A stretch of 64,000 nucleotides of DNA from Argentina anserina (Eukaryota > Streptophyta > Magnoliopsida > Rosales > Rosaceae): NCBI RefSeq assembly GCF_933775445.1, contig NC_065878.1, positions 19,666,395 to 19,730,394 on the forward strand, given 5' to 3'. The position numbers and the translations under genes were made by a program. Each line of letters begins with the position of its first letter. Within the stretch, counting starts at the first letter, position 1. Below are positions 13,144-25,066 of this stretch, one piece after another. The notes under the pieces were generated by a model. It was given only the letters and a program-made list of their open reading frames with translations, was not told the origin of the DNA and ran no database searches.

Positions 13144-13515
13144 CCACAGCCCCTTCTGTCGATAAGAGACGACGTGGTGGCAATTCCACAACATCATCAT
13201 CATCCGGTGCATGACAATCTAGAGTCGTTCCCTGCACCTGCAAACGCTTCTCCCATTTCCACCACGACCTTTAACCTCGACTCCGACGACATCCCTCCCA
13301 TCAATGGCTTCCGTGACTTCTTCCGTGAGTTCAACCGAGAATCCAAGAAGCTCTGGTTTCTTGCCGGCCCCGCCATCTTCACTTCACTATGTCAGTACTC
13401 TCTTGGTGCCATCACTCAAGTCTTCGCCGGCCAGGTCAGCACCATCGACCTCGCCGCCGTCTCCGTCGAGAACTCGGTCATCGTTGGATTCTGCTTTGGC
13501 GCTTTGGTACTTTAA
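13144..13515 (+). pseudogene. MATE/DETOXIFICATION transporter, N-terminal exon fragment
   Basis: The open frame encodes a hydrophilic, His-rich leader followed by ESKKLWFLAGPAIFTSLCQ and AVSVENSVI. These are the first transmembrane helix and following loop of plant MATE antiporters of the TT12/DTX27-35 type, vacuolar H+-coupled exporters of flavonoids and other organics. The frame stops in the second helix, just after the VGFCFGA segment where family members normally read on into a GMGSALETLCGQ block; I find no continuation downstream. The 5' end is also defective: the frame opens after TGA at 13141-13143 and contains no ATG, only GTG GTG at the expected start (13174). Intact members have about 480-500 residues; this keeps about 110. 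It is a truncated gene relic, not functional as read. Confidence 0.8.
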
Positions 13516-13828
13516 TCCTATATTCCAATTTCAGCAATGGATTCTATATGATTAAGCTCAAAGCCTCATACTCTCAAACACCAGATAAACCTTTCTACGT
13601 AAACAGTAAACTACTTAATACTCTAAAAACAGGAACAAAACTCACGCCGTTTCAAAAACCCGCTAAGCTCTCGGAGAGTGGGTGCATTCCAGAAATTACC
13701 CGGCCATACATAGTAAAAATAGAAACATCTATTTTGGCCGAATATATATAGCAACGTTGAAACCGTTTAGATTTCGGGTCAATACTGCAAAACCACAACA
13801 CTGGTTTTTCTGAAACTAAACCACCACC

Positions 13829-14932
13829 ATGGCTAAGTCCACCATTTCCAGCTGCAGTTTCCCCTCCATTTTGCTCCTCTTCCCTTTCTACTCTCTAACC
13901 CTAACCCTAATTGCAACACCCATTTCCTCTTCTTCGCTCCAATCCCTTCCCACCAACCCTAATTTCGATTCCCAAATTGCCCTCCTCGGCGACGCCGCGG
14001 ACGGCGGCGCTTACGTGAACTTAACCCGCACATCGGCCCCGAGCTCCGGTCTCCTCCTCCGCCGTAAGCCCTTTAAGTTGGTGGAGGCGAATCTCAGCAA
14101 TCCGGTGTCGTTTTCGTCTGAATTGGTCTTCTCTATCACTCCCGGCGCCGGCGATGGGATCGTCGTCGTTTTTTCTCCCGGCGATTTGGGGTCCAAATTC
14201 TCCGGGAAAGGCCCATATGGGTTTGACGGTGAGAGTCGATTTCTGGGTATTGAATTTGATACTGAAATGAATCAAAATGTGAATGATGTGAATGCGAATC
14301 ATATTGGGGTCAATGTGGGTAGCTTTGTATCTGTGATTGTTGGGAATGTTTCGGAGTTGGGTTTGGTGCTTAATAGTGGAGAAAAGATGAAATCTTGGAT
14401 TGATTATGATGCTAGTTCGAAGCGATTAGAGATAAGGTTGAGCAAGATGGGTGATCCGAGGCCTTATAATCCTATTGTTGCCTATGGTATAGATTTTTCG
14501 GCAATGTGGAAAGATGAGGATGTCAATGTAGGTATAAGCTCGTCAAATTCGAATGGCAGTTCCTCATCGCAGATTAGTAGTGTGTACTCGTGGAGTTTTA
14601 GGCTGAGAAATGTTCCGAGGATGCATTCGCTTCCGGTGAACCCAAGGGGTTATTGGGATGACCAGCATGGTGAAGATGCAAGGTTGCATAAGCCGATGGC
14701 ATGTCCGTTGTCAGTTCTTGCTGGAATTATTTTCATGACTGGATGTGGAGCTCTGGTTTCGTTTGTTGTGCTGTTTTTGTGGGCTATAATTGTTAACAGG
14801 CACACGGTTTTCCCTGCTGAGTTTCCGGTGAAGCCTAATCCTACGGATTTCAGGTATGAGAAGATCAGTGTAGTTGTAGAGGAGGATGCAGATGGAGATG
14901 CAGATGCAGTTGCAGATGGTGTTAAGAGGTAG
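13829..14932 (+). CDS. Membrane-anchored L-type (legume) lectin-domain protein without kinase
   Basis: An intronless 367-residue protein. Residues 1-38 are a hydrophobic, Ser-rich signal peptide. Residues about 45-255 form a legume-lectin jelly-roll domain with the metal/sugar-site signature FLGIEFDTEMN followed by NHIGVNVGS, and the VYSWSFRL strand that closes the fold. A transmembrane helix covers roughly residues 290-318 (SVLAGIIFMTGCGALV onward), leaving about 45 cytosolic residues that end in an acidic DADGDADAVADG tail. The architecture is that of L-type lectin receptor kinases with the kinase removed, like a small conserved Arabidopsis lectin family. It probably binds a glycan or other ligand in the apoplast and must signal through a partner, if at all. 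The start ATG sits in a good plant context (CCACCACCATGG) and is followed directly by the signal peptide. Confidence 0.9.
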   Translation: MAKSTISSCSFPSILLLFPFYSLTLTLIATPISSSSLQSLPTNPNFDSQIALLGDAADGGAYVNLTRTSAPSSGLLLRRKPFKLVEANLSNPVSFSSELVFSITPGAGDGIVVVFSPGDLGSKFSGKGPYGFDGESRFLGIEFDTEMNQNVNDVNANHIGVNVGSFVSVIVGNVSELGLVLNSGEKMKSWIDYDASSKRLEIRLSKMGDPRPYNPIVAYGIDFSAMWKDEDVNVGISSSNSNGSSSSQISSVYSWSFRLRNVPRMHSLPVNPRGYWDDQHGEDARLHKPMACPLSVLAGIIFMTGCGALVSFVVLFLWAIIVNRHTVFPAEFPVKPNPTDFRYEKISVVVEEDADGDADAVADGVKR

Positions 14933-17900
14933 AACCTGAAAGGCGCACCCTTTTTGCTGTGGATGTAGTGGTTCCGATTATGTGAAGAACAATTCTGTTG
15001 TTCATTTTGTGCATTCTATTAGGCAACTCGGATGCAGTTAGTTCTGCAATGTATGGTTAATGTGCAAAATATAGCTCTATGTTTTCCTTCATTCCACTCG
15101 GCTGTATTTGTGCAGTTTTACCATGTATAAAGTTCACCACTTCCTAGCTATATCATTTTGAAAGGCTATGGTTTATTTCCTAGATTCCTTTGCCTATAAT
15201 GAAAAGTTGCCAGTTTTTGTAGAACCTCATTCATTCATGAAATGGGAAACAGAACAAATACATGATATGATACTTGTATCCGTTCCAACATGGTTCTCAT
15301 TGATTGCTTTATATTTTTCTGTAATAGCAGTACCGAGAGTTCTCCTTGGGAATTACTTCAGCATAAACATTAAGCTCCGAAACCATTCGAGAGATACCAT
15401 ACTCTACTTCGAGTTTGAAATGATCTTTGTCTCCCAACTATGGTTTCGAGTTTTCAGATGAGCTTAATCTTTCATAAGCCTGACAAGTACTTTTCCTATT
15501 AGTATTGGGAACCTTAAATGAGAACAGCTTTCTCCACGGTGTTTTAGCCGTGTTGGTATTCAGCAATTCTTCGTCATGAGAGAATATAATATCCTATGGT
15601 GGTGAATTTCTGTGTTTGTTATGTAATTGACTCTCCAAAAATACGAGTATGAATAATATCCTAGTTGTTCTGCACTTCCGCATAGACTTGTCAGCCACGG
15701 AATGCGTATGTGCTTCTGCATATTCTTTTGTTCTCTGAACGTTATATGTCGTTCGTAAGTCGTTAGTGGGATTAGCATCAGCGCACCTGATGATTGAATG
15801 ATTCATCATATCAGTGACTACTTTGAGAAAGCTTTAGGAAAACAAAATACTGGAGCAGACAGCAAAGTAGAACAACACCATCTGTTCTGGTTTCTTTCTA
15901 AGAACAATTCAAACCTAAAACCTTGGCCTGCAAGCAAAGGAATCATCACTTTATCAATCACCATAACCTAAACAAATGCAAATTGAAAGGAGACTGATCA
16001 ATGCAAACAAATCGTTGTGGGATCGAGCATATGATAAAGATCAACGAGCCTTAAGAGATAGATGCCCTGTTGTTTCTATACCGTTCCTAAAGTAGCTCAG
16101 TGGGTTTCAGGCGAGAGGTCTTTACATTTCCCAATCACATTCAGGTTCTGGGAATCCATGAAAAGTTGATCTGTTATGAATTTATTCTCGTATATACGGC
16201 ACTTCTTCATAAACATATATGTGATCAAGAAACCCACCATTGTTTTCAGTCAAAAAAGAAGGTTTGATAAAGAAGAAACCCACCATTGTTTTCGCTCTTT
16301 GATCATAATTAATAAGTAACGTCACAGAGTTTATTAACACTCAATCATTACTCTAATTGCTGTGAATATATGTCGTCTTGACTTGGGACTTGACTTTAAA
16401 TAAATTTGCTGATCTCTTAAGTTCATCTTGAATTATAACTCTTCATAGAAATGTCAATCAGTTAAATAGTGTCACGATACGTCAATGCTCTGAATCTCCT
16501 TCTTAATTATTATCGGTCATATAGTCTTTTATGACATTTCACATGTGAATGCTCTGAATATGTCTTGTTTTCAAGATTAAGTCGCAGTCAACAGAAGACT
16601 TTGGACTTTCAATTCATTTCATGAATTATATTTAGGTGTTTTCTTCGCTTTTACTAGAATAGTGAGATATGTGATCATATGCAAGAGCCTCTCATTGCAC
16701 TTGCTCGCCCCCTATAGGCCAGTATATACAATCATTGTAGGTGCTTTGAATTGTGGCCAATTTTATCTTACCATTATTCATGTTTTTAATGCTGCGTTCC
16801 CATATTGACAACGATGTCCAACCATCACATTTCGTATGGAAGCAAACTTCAATAGCAGGCTGGCAACCCTCATTTTTCAAATATAATAGCACTATGCAAC
16901 CATGCTTCTTTTTAAATTAGTATGACTAACTCTAATATCAAAATTTTCTTGAAGGAAGGACTAGAATGGTAGCTCTCACACCGTTGTCATTAATGAAATC
17001 GTATAATACAAGGAGGGGGACAAAGAACCTGAACCTCATATTGTAGAAACATCTCGAAATAATGTCAAGAGACACAATACAACCTATGCATTCTAACACG
17101 CACAAACTAGCAAACAATGCAACATTGACAACTCTATTTCCTTTATAATTTTGGCGACATACCGGAACGATAATGCTCATGCAGAGCAATAAGATACTAT
17201 GTATATAAGCTTTCCCACTATGCTGACACTGGAACTTACCAGAAGTATTACGTTTCATCTTGCCATTAAGAGGCTGCAACCATTTGACAAAATAAGGAAC
17301 TCGCTGCCTTATTAGAGCAGACATGGCACGCATTGTAATTACCAGGACATAACCCACATCTTCTTATTGAAAACAACAAAAGATTAAAAACTAAAAAAAC
17401 ATCATAACATAAAAATAAAAACATAATTTCCCTATATGGGCTTTTTCCCATGACCCAAGCTCAGCCAAATAACAAAGCCCAAGCCCAAGTCACGGTCTCA
17501 CCCGAAGAAATAAGGAGACAACAAGCTGCTAATAGAGCTCGACCTAACTTCATCGCTGCACATCCTTCCAACTACCATCGGTGCTGCCGATCTGAAACCG
17601 CTAGACCACATGTGCCTTCCAACCCTCCTCGTGAATGTACAATGAAAAAGCTCAATCAACCACAACATCTTTTGAGCATATCAAACCGAAGGAAATCAAT
17701 CCAGATCCGAATCTGATATGACAAATCAAAACCCTTGCATGATGCCACGAGAACAACCACCACACGCCGCTTCTGCCAACCCATCATCAAGCGCTGCTGC
17801 TGACCCAGCTAGCAAAAGTTACCACCATTTCCTTCATCTTTACCGCACAAACCACCACAAGATCTCCCTACCTAGCCACCACCGCACATAGGACATGAGA

Positions 17901-19280
17901 ACCACTATTGCCAGTCCGACAACGTCACTGAAAGGCATGCCGTCAGACCAGACTCTCACTTCCACAAGCCGCTGCTCTAGGGTTTGAGAGAGAGGAGATG
18001 AGAGAAAAAAAAACCTAATTTCACGAATTTTTCCGAAGGCAACTCTAATATTGAATGAGTAAATTTAGGTTTTCAATTGTTTTGTTTAATGTAGGGTAAG
18101 GAGCTTCTATTTATACTTCTAAAAATAACACTTAGACCTCTCTTTTTTTTCAAAATTCGTTTTGACTTTTTAATGCATGTGAAATTATTAAAAAGATAAA
18201 TAAAAATGAAAAAAAAACAAGAGAATTCTCAACCTTCCTATTTTAAAATAGCGAATATAAATGTTTTTTTTCTTTTGCATCAATAATTTAATTAGCCCAA
18301 TTCGGAATAAGAAGATGATTTAATTACTTTTATTTTTTATCATTAAAATACAATAAATAACATTGTTCATTTTCATGTATCAATTGAAAAACTACATATA
18401 ATTTTTAATAGATTTCGGTTAGGGTCTGAGAGAAAAATATTTGTTCAATAGATGTTATAATTTTTCATGTTAATTTTACTATTCGGCGAGTTTCAAATCA
18501 ATAAATGAAAAAAAATTATGAATTATGAATTTAGGAGTGGAAGAGAAAATTAATTTGAGAAGATTGATTATATAATTATTAAGAATTTTTTGAGTTGTTT
18601 CTAATAATTGAAAATAAAAGTAGAATTAGAAATATATTAATAAATAATATATTGATTTGACATCTAATAATAATAACATATTGATTATAGATATTTTCAG
18701 AAAAATAAGGAGGTTTAAAATAACATTTTAATTATTAGTAAAAAAAAAGATATACTAAATAAGGAGGTATAAATATTTTTTGAGAAATATGAATAGGTGT
18801 TCCAAATCGGATATTTGAAAAAAGAAAAGGTTAATCTGGCATAACTATTTTGTTAACAATGCCCTGCAATAATAGCAGAGATAATATTGTTTAAAAAAAC
18901 AAAAACAAAATCCCGCTATATCTGTGAAGGCAGTTGCTACCGGTCATAAGAACGCGCCAATAATTACGAGGTAACTGGATACAATTCGGTGCCGCATACG
19001 TGGCACTCTCCCATTGCTCGCCGGAACACGTCCCCGCACTCCCAAAAAAGGCAAAATCTATACGACCCAATTACACGGAGAGCAGGAATTTAAAATAATC
19101 CTATTTTTCGGGACCCTCCTCAGACCTCTCGCGAGTGACCGCCACGCGCCTCCGGAAAGAAAGAAAAACACGGCGGAAAATAAAACTAAAAAAGCCTCGT
19201 TCTTTTTGTTTGTTTCAGTTGTCTAAATTGAATAGACTTTACCGGGGACTCGTAGAAATTTCCCACGCTTGAAATTCGCA
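14933..19280. other. Intergenic; 18.0-18.85 kb extremely AT-rich
   Basis: The first few hundred bases are presumably the lectin 3' UTR. The rest holds no recognisable gene. A GC-richer island at about 17,450-18,000 (His/Pro/Ala-rich in translation) followed by a very AT-rich block (18,010-18,850) looks like transposon debris, but I find no terminal repeats or conserved domain to classify it. Minus-strand frames at 16,938-17,451 are unrecognised. Confidence 0.45.
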
Positions 19281-19281
19281 G

Positions 19282-19288
19282 TATAAAA
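19282..19288 (+). promoter_or_regulatory. TATA box of the ProT gene
   Basis: TATAAAA lies about 125 bases upstream of the first in-frame ATG of the proline transporter. It is well placed for a transcription start near 19315. Confidence 0.6.
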
Positions 19289-19409
19289 GAGAGAGACTGT
19301 CGCACCGTTCAGGGCTACGCTGGCTGTGATTTCTGAAGCGGAGGACGAACCACAAGTTCAGGAGGAGCAGTCTCATTGGCTCTTGCAGAACCTAATCACC
19401 CCGGAGGAA

Positions 19410-21403
19410 ATGAACGCCTCCGAAGTCGTCCATTCCAAAGTCTACGACGAAGAGACCGTCGGCGACGATGTCCCCCAAACCGCGCATCAAATCAGCACAG
19501 GTCCCATTTTCTGTTTCATCTTGACAATTGAAAGTAAGGCCCAAATATATATATATTGTTGGGGGGAATCTGAGACGTGTTTGTTGTTGTTGGTGTGTGG
19601 AAACAGATTCATGGTTCCAAGCGGGGTTTGTGCTGACGACTGGAATCAACAGTGCGTATGTGCTGGGGTATTCGGGGACTGTGATGGTGCCGCTGAGTTG
19701 GGTAGGCGGTGTGGTCGGTTTGATTCTAGCCACTGCTATATCACTCTATGCCAACACGCTGATTGCCAAGCTCCATTTACTTGGGGGGAAGCGGCACATC
19801 AGATACAGGGACCTTGCAGGGTTCATATACGGTAGGATTGGCTGTATTCATCCTTTTAATTTTAGCGTTCTCAGTTGCGCGGTTAAGACTTAAAGAGTAC
19901 TAATGAGAGAGGGGTGTTGGATTGCAGGGAAGAAAGCGTATGGACTCACATGGGGATTTCAGTATGTGAATCTTTTCATGATCAACACTGGCTATATTAT
20001 TTTGGCCGGTTCAGCACTCAAGGTGAGATTAAGCTTAGGACTTGGAGTTGTTTACTAGTATGAGTGGGAGTTTGAGTTGTATTAGTAAGGTTTGCGGTCA
20101 TTATAACGCAGGCTGCCTATGTTCTGTTCCGGGATGACAGTGCTATGAAACTGCCTCACTTTATTGCCATAGCTGGTTTTGTGTGTGCATTGTTTGCTAT
20201 TGGGATACCACACCTGTCCGCACTGAGGGCTTGGCTGGGGGTTTCGACAGTCTTGAGCTTGGTCTATATTATTGTAGCACTGGTCCTGTCTCTTAAAGAT
20301 GGTAAGGATCATACAAAAAAGATTGTCTTTGCTGGAAGTTCTGTCATTTGTCATCTGTTTATCTAGCTAATTTTGATTCAGAATATACTGTTATGTTGTT
20401 GTAGGAGTCAAAGCACCACCTAGGGATTATGGCATCCCTGGGACACATGTAGGCAAAATATTTACTACCATTGGAGCAGCTGCTAACCTTGTTTTCGCAT
20501 TCAATACTGGAATGCTTCCCGAGATACAGGTACCTTGAGTTCACATCCATCGTCTACATTAATCTGAACAAAAACCAAATAGTGCAGAATCCTTGATCTA
20601 GGAATAACTTTCTTCGACCTCTTCAAGTTTAAGCAGTTTATGTTCCTATGCTCAGCTTGATCTGCGTGTTATTTCTTGTTCACTCGATTTCTCGCTATGT
20701 TTGTGTGACAGGCTACAGTGAGGAAGCCAGCGGTTGAAAACATGCTAAAAGCTCTGTACTTTCAGTTCACAGCTGGTGTTTTGCCAATGTATGCAGTAAC
20801 TTTTGTAGGCTATTGGGCATATGGAAACTCAACATCAGCTTACTTGCTCAGTAACGTAAGCGGACCAGTTTGGGTGAAGACATTTGCTAATATCTCTGCC
20901 TTCCTGCAATCGGTCATTGCTTTGCATGTATATCTTTTCTTCCCACTTTTTACTCTCTGAAATCTCTTTTCTTGTGAATTTTTCTGCAACTTTACTAATC
21001 GAGTATTCATTCACCGAGTCTTTAGATATTTGCAAGTCCAATGTATGAGTACTTGGACACGAAGTTTGGGATTAAAGGAAGTGCATTCAAAATCCAGAAC
21101 TTGACCTTCAGAATCACAGTTAGAGGCGGCTATCTTGCTCTGAACACATTGGTTTCAGCTCTTTTGCCATTCCTTGGGGATTTCATGAGTCTCACGGGAG
21201 CCATCAGCACATTTCCTCTTACATTCATTCTCGCAAACCACATGTACCTGGTGGCAAAGAAGGACAAGCTCACTACATCACAAAAGCTCTGGCATTGGCT
21301 AAATATTTGCGTCTTTAGCTTCTTGTCAGTTGCAGCCCTGATATCGGCCTTGAGGCTCATTGCAGTTCATTCCAAACAATACCACGTCTTTGCTGATCTA
21401 TGA
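19410..21403 (+). CDS. ProT: Proline/glycine-betaine transporter (ProT, AAAP family)
   Basis: Seven exons, by frame and GT-AG borders: 19410-19500, 19607-19831, 19928-20022, 20112-20301, 20405-20529, 20712-20927 and 21026-21403, giving 439 residues (plant ProTs are about 440). ProTs are plasma-membrane H+ symporters for proline, glycine betaine and GABA, used in osmotic-stress and pollen proline supply. Diagnostic blocks are QTAHQIST near the N terminus, [20 protein letters not shown] (first helix pair), [60 protein letters not shown] and the C-terminal FADL. About eleven hydrophobic helices are visible. The frame is open 28 codons further 5' from a GTG, but has no upstream ATG, so I take the ATG at 19410. 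A TATA box lies at 19282. Confidence 0.93.
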
Positions 21404-22828
21404 TTACTTTCTTCGTATTTATCTTCTTCTTTTCAATATTTATCAGTCAATTGTACTTGGTATGCATTTAGGCTGTACTTTTTCTATAGCTTAAGCATCA
21501 AATAATATCAGATCAAAGGGCCAAAAAAGGAAAGAAAAATAAATAGCATAGATTCTCCACATGTTTGGTTCCTCGGCTTTGTGAGCTGAAGTAGCAAAAT
21601 AGCTTCTGTTAATAGCTCGATCACCTTCTACAATGTGAATAGGGTGATAAACACGATATTTCATGTGCTTGTCATTCATGACATAAACAAGTTTATTAAT
21701 AACAATAGAATGCTGGATTGTTTATGGTAAACATTTGCTAATGTTTTACTAGATATCTGAGGTCACAAGTTCTTATCGGTGCCAGTGATTTTCACCAAGT
21801 GCTCCCCTTGCAAGTGTACCCAAGTCTTCATTTACATGAATAAGTTTGTGCAGACACATAATACCAATCAAGAAGACAACTTATCATGATCATCAGAGAC
21901 ATATCTCCAAACAGTTACTATCTAAAGTAATCAGGTTTCGAACAATGAGGTGAAAGATCTATTTCAAGCACACAAATAGCAAACACTATCTAACAACCTA
22001 ATGCTCAGCTTTCCAAAAAGAAAAAAACAGGCGATGTAAGTAGCACTTGGCAGACTCCTCGAAAGTTTATGAATCTGCACAAAACCTGCATTAAGAAACA
22101 GAAAGATTCAACAACTAGCAGCAGTAAAGAAAGAACTAATCCCCTTAAAAAAAGAAAAGAAAAAAAAAGAACTAATCCAAGCTCAAGTAATAAAAGGCAG
22201 CATGACATATCCTACTATCACCATGGGTAACATATCCTACTATCATGAACCTGACAGCTATGGTATTAACAATTTTCTGCATGGACAGAGACTGAAAGCA
22301 ATCTAACCAGTTGTTGCTTACTTGGTGGTATGACAGTTGAAATGAGGTGCAAACATTTTCAACCACCACTTCTTCTTTTTTCCCTATGACATTTTATTAT
22401 TGTATAGTGAAGCACTGGAATCACAAACTGCATACTACTCCCAACAACAGATACTAGATGAAACCTCAGGGCTGTGCTAACTGAAGTGCTCAACCAAATA
22501 CACTACTAGAATTTAAAAAAAAAAGATAACTTTTTAGAGTTAGTTTGTTGAGAATATACGATGCAAAGGAAAAGAAGGAAGAGGAACCAAAAAAGGTTCC
22601 GACTTTGGAACACATTGACTCTCAACAACCTAGATGTTGAGGTTACAACTTTAATCCACAATCCACCCTCTCCTCCAATGCTAAAACTCTGAAAATCATA
22701 TGTGGCCATCTAGTTTAGAAATTTGTACTAATCCAAGATTATAATAAACGTATATCCAAACAAGTAAGACAAAGATCATTATCCCTTAGACATAGGAATC
22801 TAAATTTTAACTCTTACCTCAATTGGCA
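21404..22828. other. Convergent intergenic region (3' UTRs of ProT and the YOS1 homologue)
   Basis: Two convergent genes end here. The sequence is AT-rich with no coding signal; the minus-strand frames at 22005-22709 are low complexity. It probably holds the two 3' UTRs. Confidence 0.5.
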
Positions 22829-23062
22829 TCATCCAGATATCAATTTTACAACAATGCAGATGGAATTAAGTAGCACGAGAGGAACTCTCAGGTACTGTGT
22901 TGCATAAATGAGACCTATAATCTGTCCCTTCAATGACTTTGTCCTGCCGACAGAGAATTCTGAGAAGCTCCATCCCCTAGGCGCAAGGAACCGGTCCTCA
23001 TTTAGTATTGCAAGAGCATTTGCAAGCAGCAGGAAGCCTTCTAGTAGCGTCCACAAACCCAT
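22829..23062 (-). CDS. YOS1-like / IER3-interacting protein 1 homologue
   Basis: A 77-residue protein from one coding exon, starting MGLWTLLEGFLLLANALAIL, then NEDRFLAPRGW, GQIIGLIYATQYLRVPLVLLN and ending VVKLISG. This is the conserved Yos1/IER3IP1 family: two hydrophobic helices around a short cytosolic loop, of the usual family length. Yos1 acts in the early secretory pathway with Yip1/Yif1 in COPII-dependent ER-to-Golgi transport. The family's N-terminal Met-Gly and loop are intact. Just upstream of the ATG (minus strand) is an acceptor, CAG|GTAAATGGG; with a good donor near 23831 it implies a 5' UTR intron of about 765 bp (23067-23831) and transcription from about 23.9 kb. Confidence 0.93.
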   Translation of the reverse strand: MGLWTLLEGFLLLANALAILNEDRFLAPRGWSFSEFSVGRTKSLKGQIIGLIYATQYLRVPLVLLNSICIVVKLISG

Positions 23063-23066
23063 TTAC

Positions 23067-23831
23067 CTGTAAAATGAATAATAAGATTGACACAAGTATA
23101 AAATTCAATCTCCCTTACTTCATAGCATAAAATGAAAGCAAGAACTGCTTCTCTGCGAAATCTGAATACACATTTATGAACTTGCCATAGTCTCAAAGAC
23201 AAAATCTTATTTAGAAATATTTAGACATAGAAATCCCACCCAATCTATATCAAAGGAGCATCATTTCGATGAAACTAGCAATCCAAGACTACACCTTTAC
23301 ATTATACAAACTAGATCTAAACCAAGATCATTCAGCAGAGTAGTATTAGCTGTGTGCTTTACTCAATCTCGACGCAAGCTATATCCGAAAACTCTGCGCT
23401 ATCTAAGTAGCTAAAAACAAAACTAACATGAGTTCTGCCCCAATTTAGGAAAGACAAAAACAGTGTCATAAATGATTGATCATGAACTAGATCTTAGATC
23501 GAACAATTACGTAAGTGACTTTGTGCATAAGATTGAACTATCTTTAGCTCCATAACATCCTAAACCATCGTTTACAACAGCTCTAACAGAAATCTTTATT
23601 ACTTCCCCCAAAGATAAGAAAAACATTATAAATCAAAGCACCCACGAGTTATAAGGCATGAGAAACAAAGAACCAATGTGATGTGGAAGCGTAAATAGAA
23701 CTCCATTAAGCTAAATCTCCAAGAACAGCCCCATTTCTTAGAGAAATGAAAGCAGAATTGTAAGAGATATGGAGACATTAGATAAAATCTGAAGAGTTGG
23801 GAAGAAAGATGCGAAACCCATTGTTACTGAC
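23067..23831 (-). other. Predicted 5' UTR intron of the YOS1-like gene
   Basis: On the minus strand the donor reads CCGTCAG|GTCAGTAAC and the acceptor TTTTACAG|GTAAATGG, four bases before the start codon. Leader introns are common in plant housekeeping genes. Nothing else is recognisable inside. Inference from splice motifs only. Confidence 0.55.
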
Positions 23832-25066
23832 CTGACGGTAAGCTCCTGATCTCTGAGAAAGAGAGAGACTTGAAGATGTGAAAACTGAAAAGCTTCAAAC
23901 ACGATGAGTCCCTGCTCGTAAGGACATCTGCGCTAGTCCTCTCCATTAGTGAGTATAAGAATATTGGGCTCAAATCCGCTACAGCCCAAAACAAAGCAGG
24001 CCCTTAAAAACTCAAAAAGTTCTTGTTTGCTATGTCTCGGCTTAATAATTGAAAATTTGGTTTGAATTTAAGCAAATGTTGAGATTCACTTGCCACAAAC
24101 CTTTATGTATCAGAATTCCGTTACTTAACCATTAAACTTGTGAGTTCACACTTATGTATCAGACTTGTTTGCTATGTCAATGTTCATCATTTGAGTTATA
24201 TTCATAGATAGTGTTTCAAACTTTTTTTTTTATGTTTGGTTGACTTGCATTATGACTACGGCATTTTTGATTATGTGAATTTCATTTAAATTTATAATTT
24301 GTGCGGTGAGAGCATAAAAATCATTTATACTTTTGGACTCCTCTAGATATTATAACGTGACCATGTGGGGCACTGTCATTTGACTTCGAGTAACCAAATT
24401 TAACTAACAATTTAGCAGTAACCTACTATGATGAAAAAAAATGTTAAGAGCATTGAAATGCATCATATATGTGAAATCCGAGATTGGGTTATTGATCATA
24501 GGGGAAATGTTTTGTTTTAGTTAATAAAGAAAGACACAGTATTGTAAGCATGAGGTTAGGAATTCAGAAAGTTCAGACCTTGAGATAAAATACCAACCAT
24601 CCTTGTTTTTAATTCGAAATAATATCACAAACACAGAGTCTCCTTCGCCTTATGTTCCGCTCCCCATTCTTACTATGAATTCCTTAATAGAGTAATTATT
24701 CTGTGGACCCGTCACATCACGTGACACTGCCATGTGGTGTACTCAGCCAATCATATTACGCTATGGTATAATTAATATACACGCGGTGAAAATGACAAAA
24801 GTTTGTTTACATATAAGAACCAATAAATAACAATCACAGTAAAAAATAGACCAATAACATTAAAGGGTACACCGTACAACACGTGGAATATGTGGCGGGT
24901 ATATATAATAATGTATCTTTATTGAGATGAAAACCAATAAGAAATTACTACACTAAGCTCCTCTTCTTCATTTTCACCCCACGTTGATCACCTCCTCTTC
25001 TTATTTCTTCCATGATGAAGAGACGGTTGTTTGCAGCCACAGTGTCAACAAGATGCCATTAACGCC
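23832..25066. other. Divergent promoter region between the YOS1-like gene and the O-FucT gene
   Basis: Non-coding. Near 23,965-24,003 are GGGCT/AGCCCA and GGCCC motifs resembling the site II elements of housekeeping plant promoters, next to the inferred YOS1-like start. The remainder is AT-rich, with no gene. Confidence 0.45.

Noticed and set aside
16938..17451. Minus-strand frames with hydrophobic products
   Set aside because: No domain or motif recognised; non-ATG or poor start context and AT-rich surroundings.
17450..17716. Plus-strand 88-codon frame with His/Pro/Ala-rich product
   Set aside because: ATG start but no family resemblance, no splice partner and compositionally TE-like surroundings; not enough to call a gene.
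19326..19409. Upstream GTG start for the proline transporter
   Set aside because: Plant nuclear genes rarely start at GTG; the in-frame ATG at 19410 gives the family's normal length of about 440 residues.
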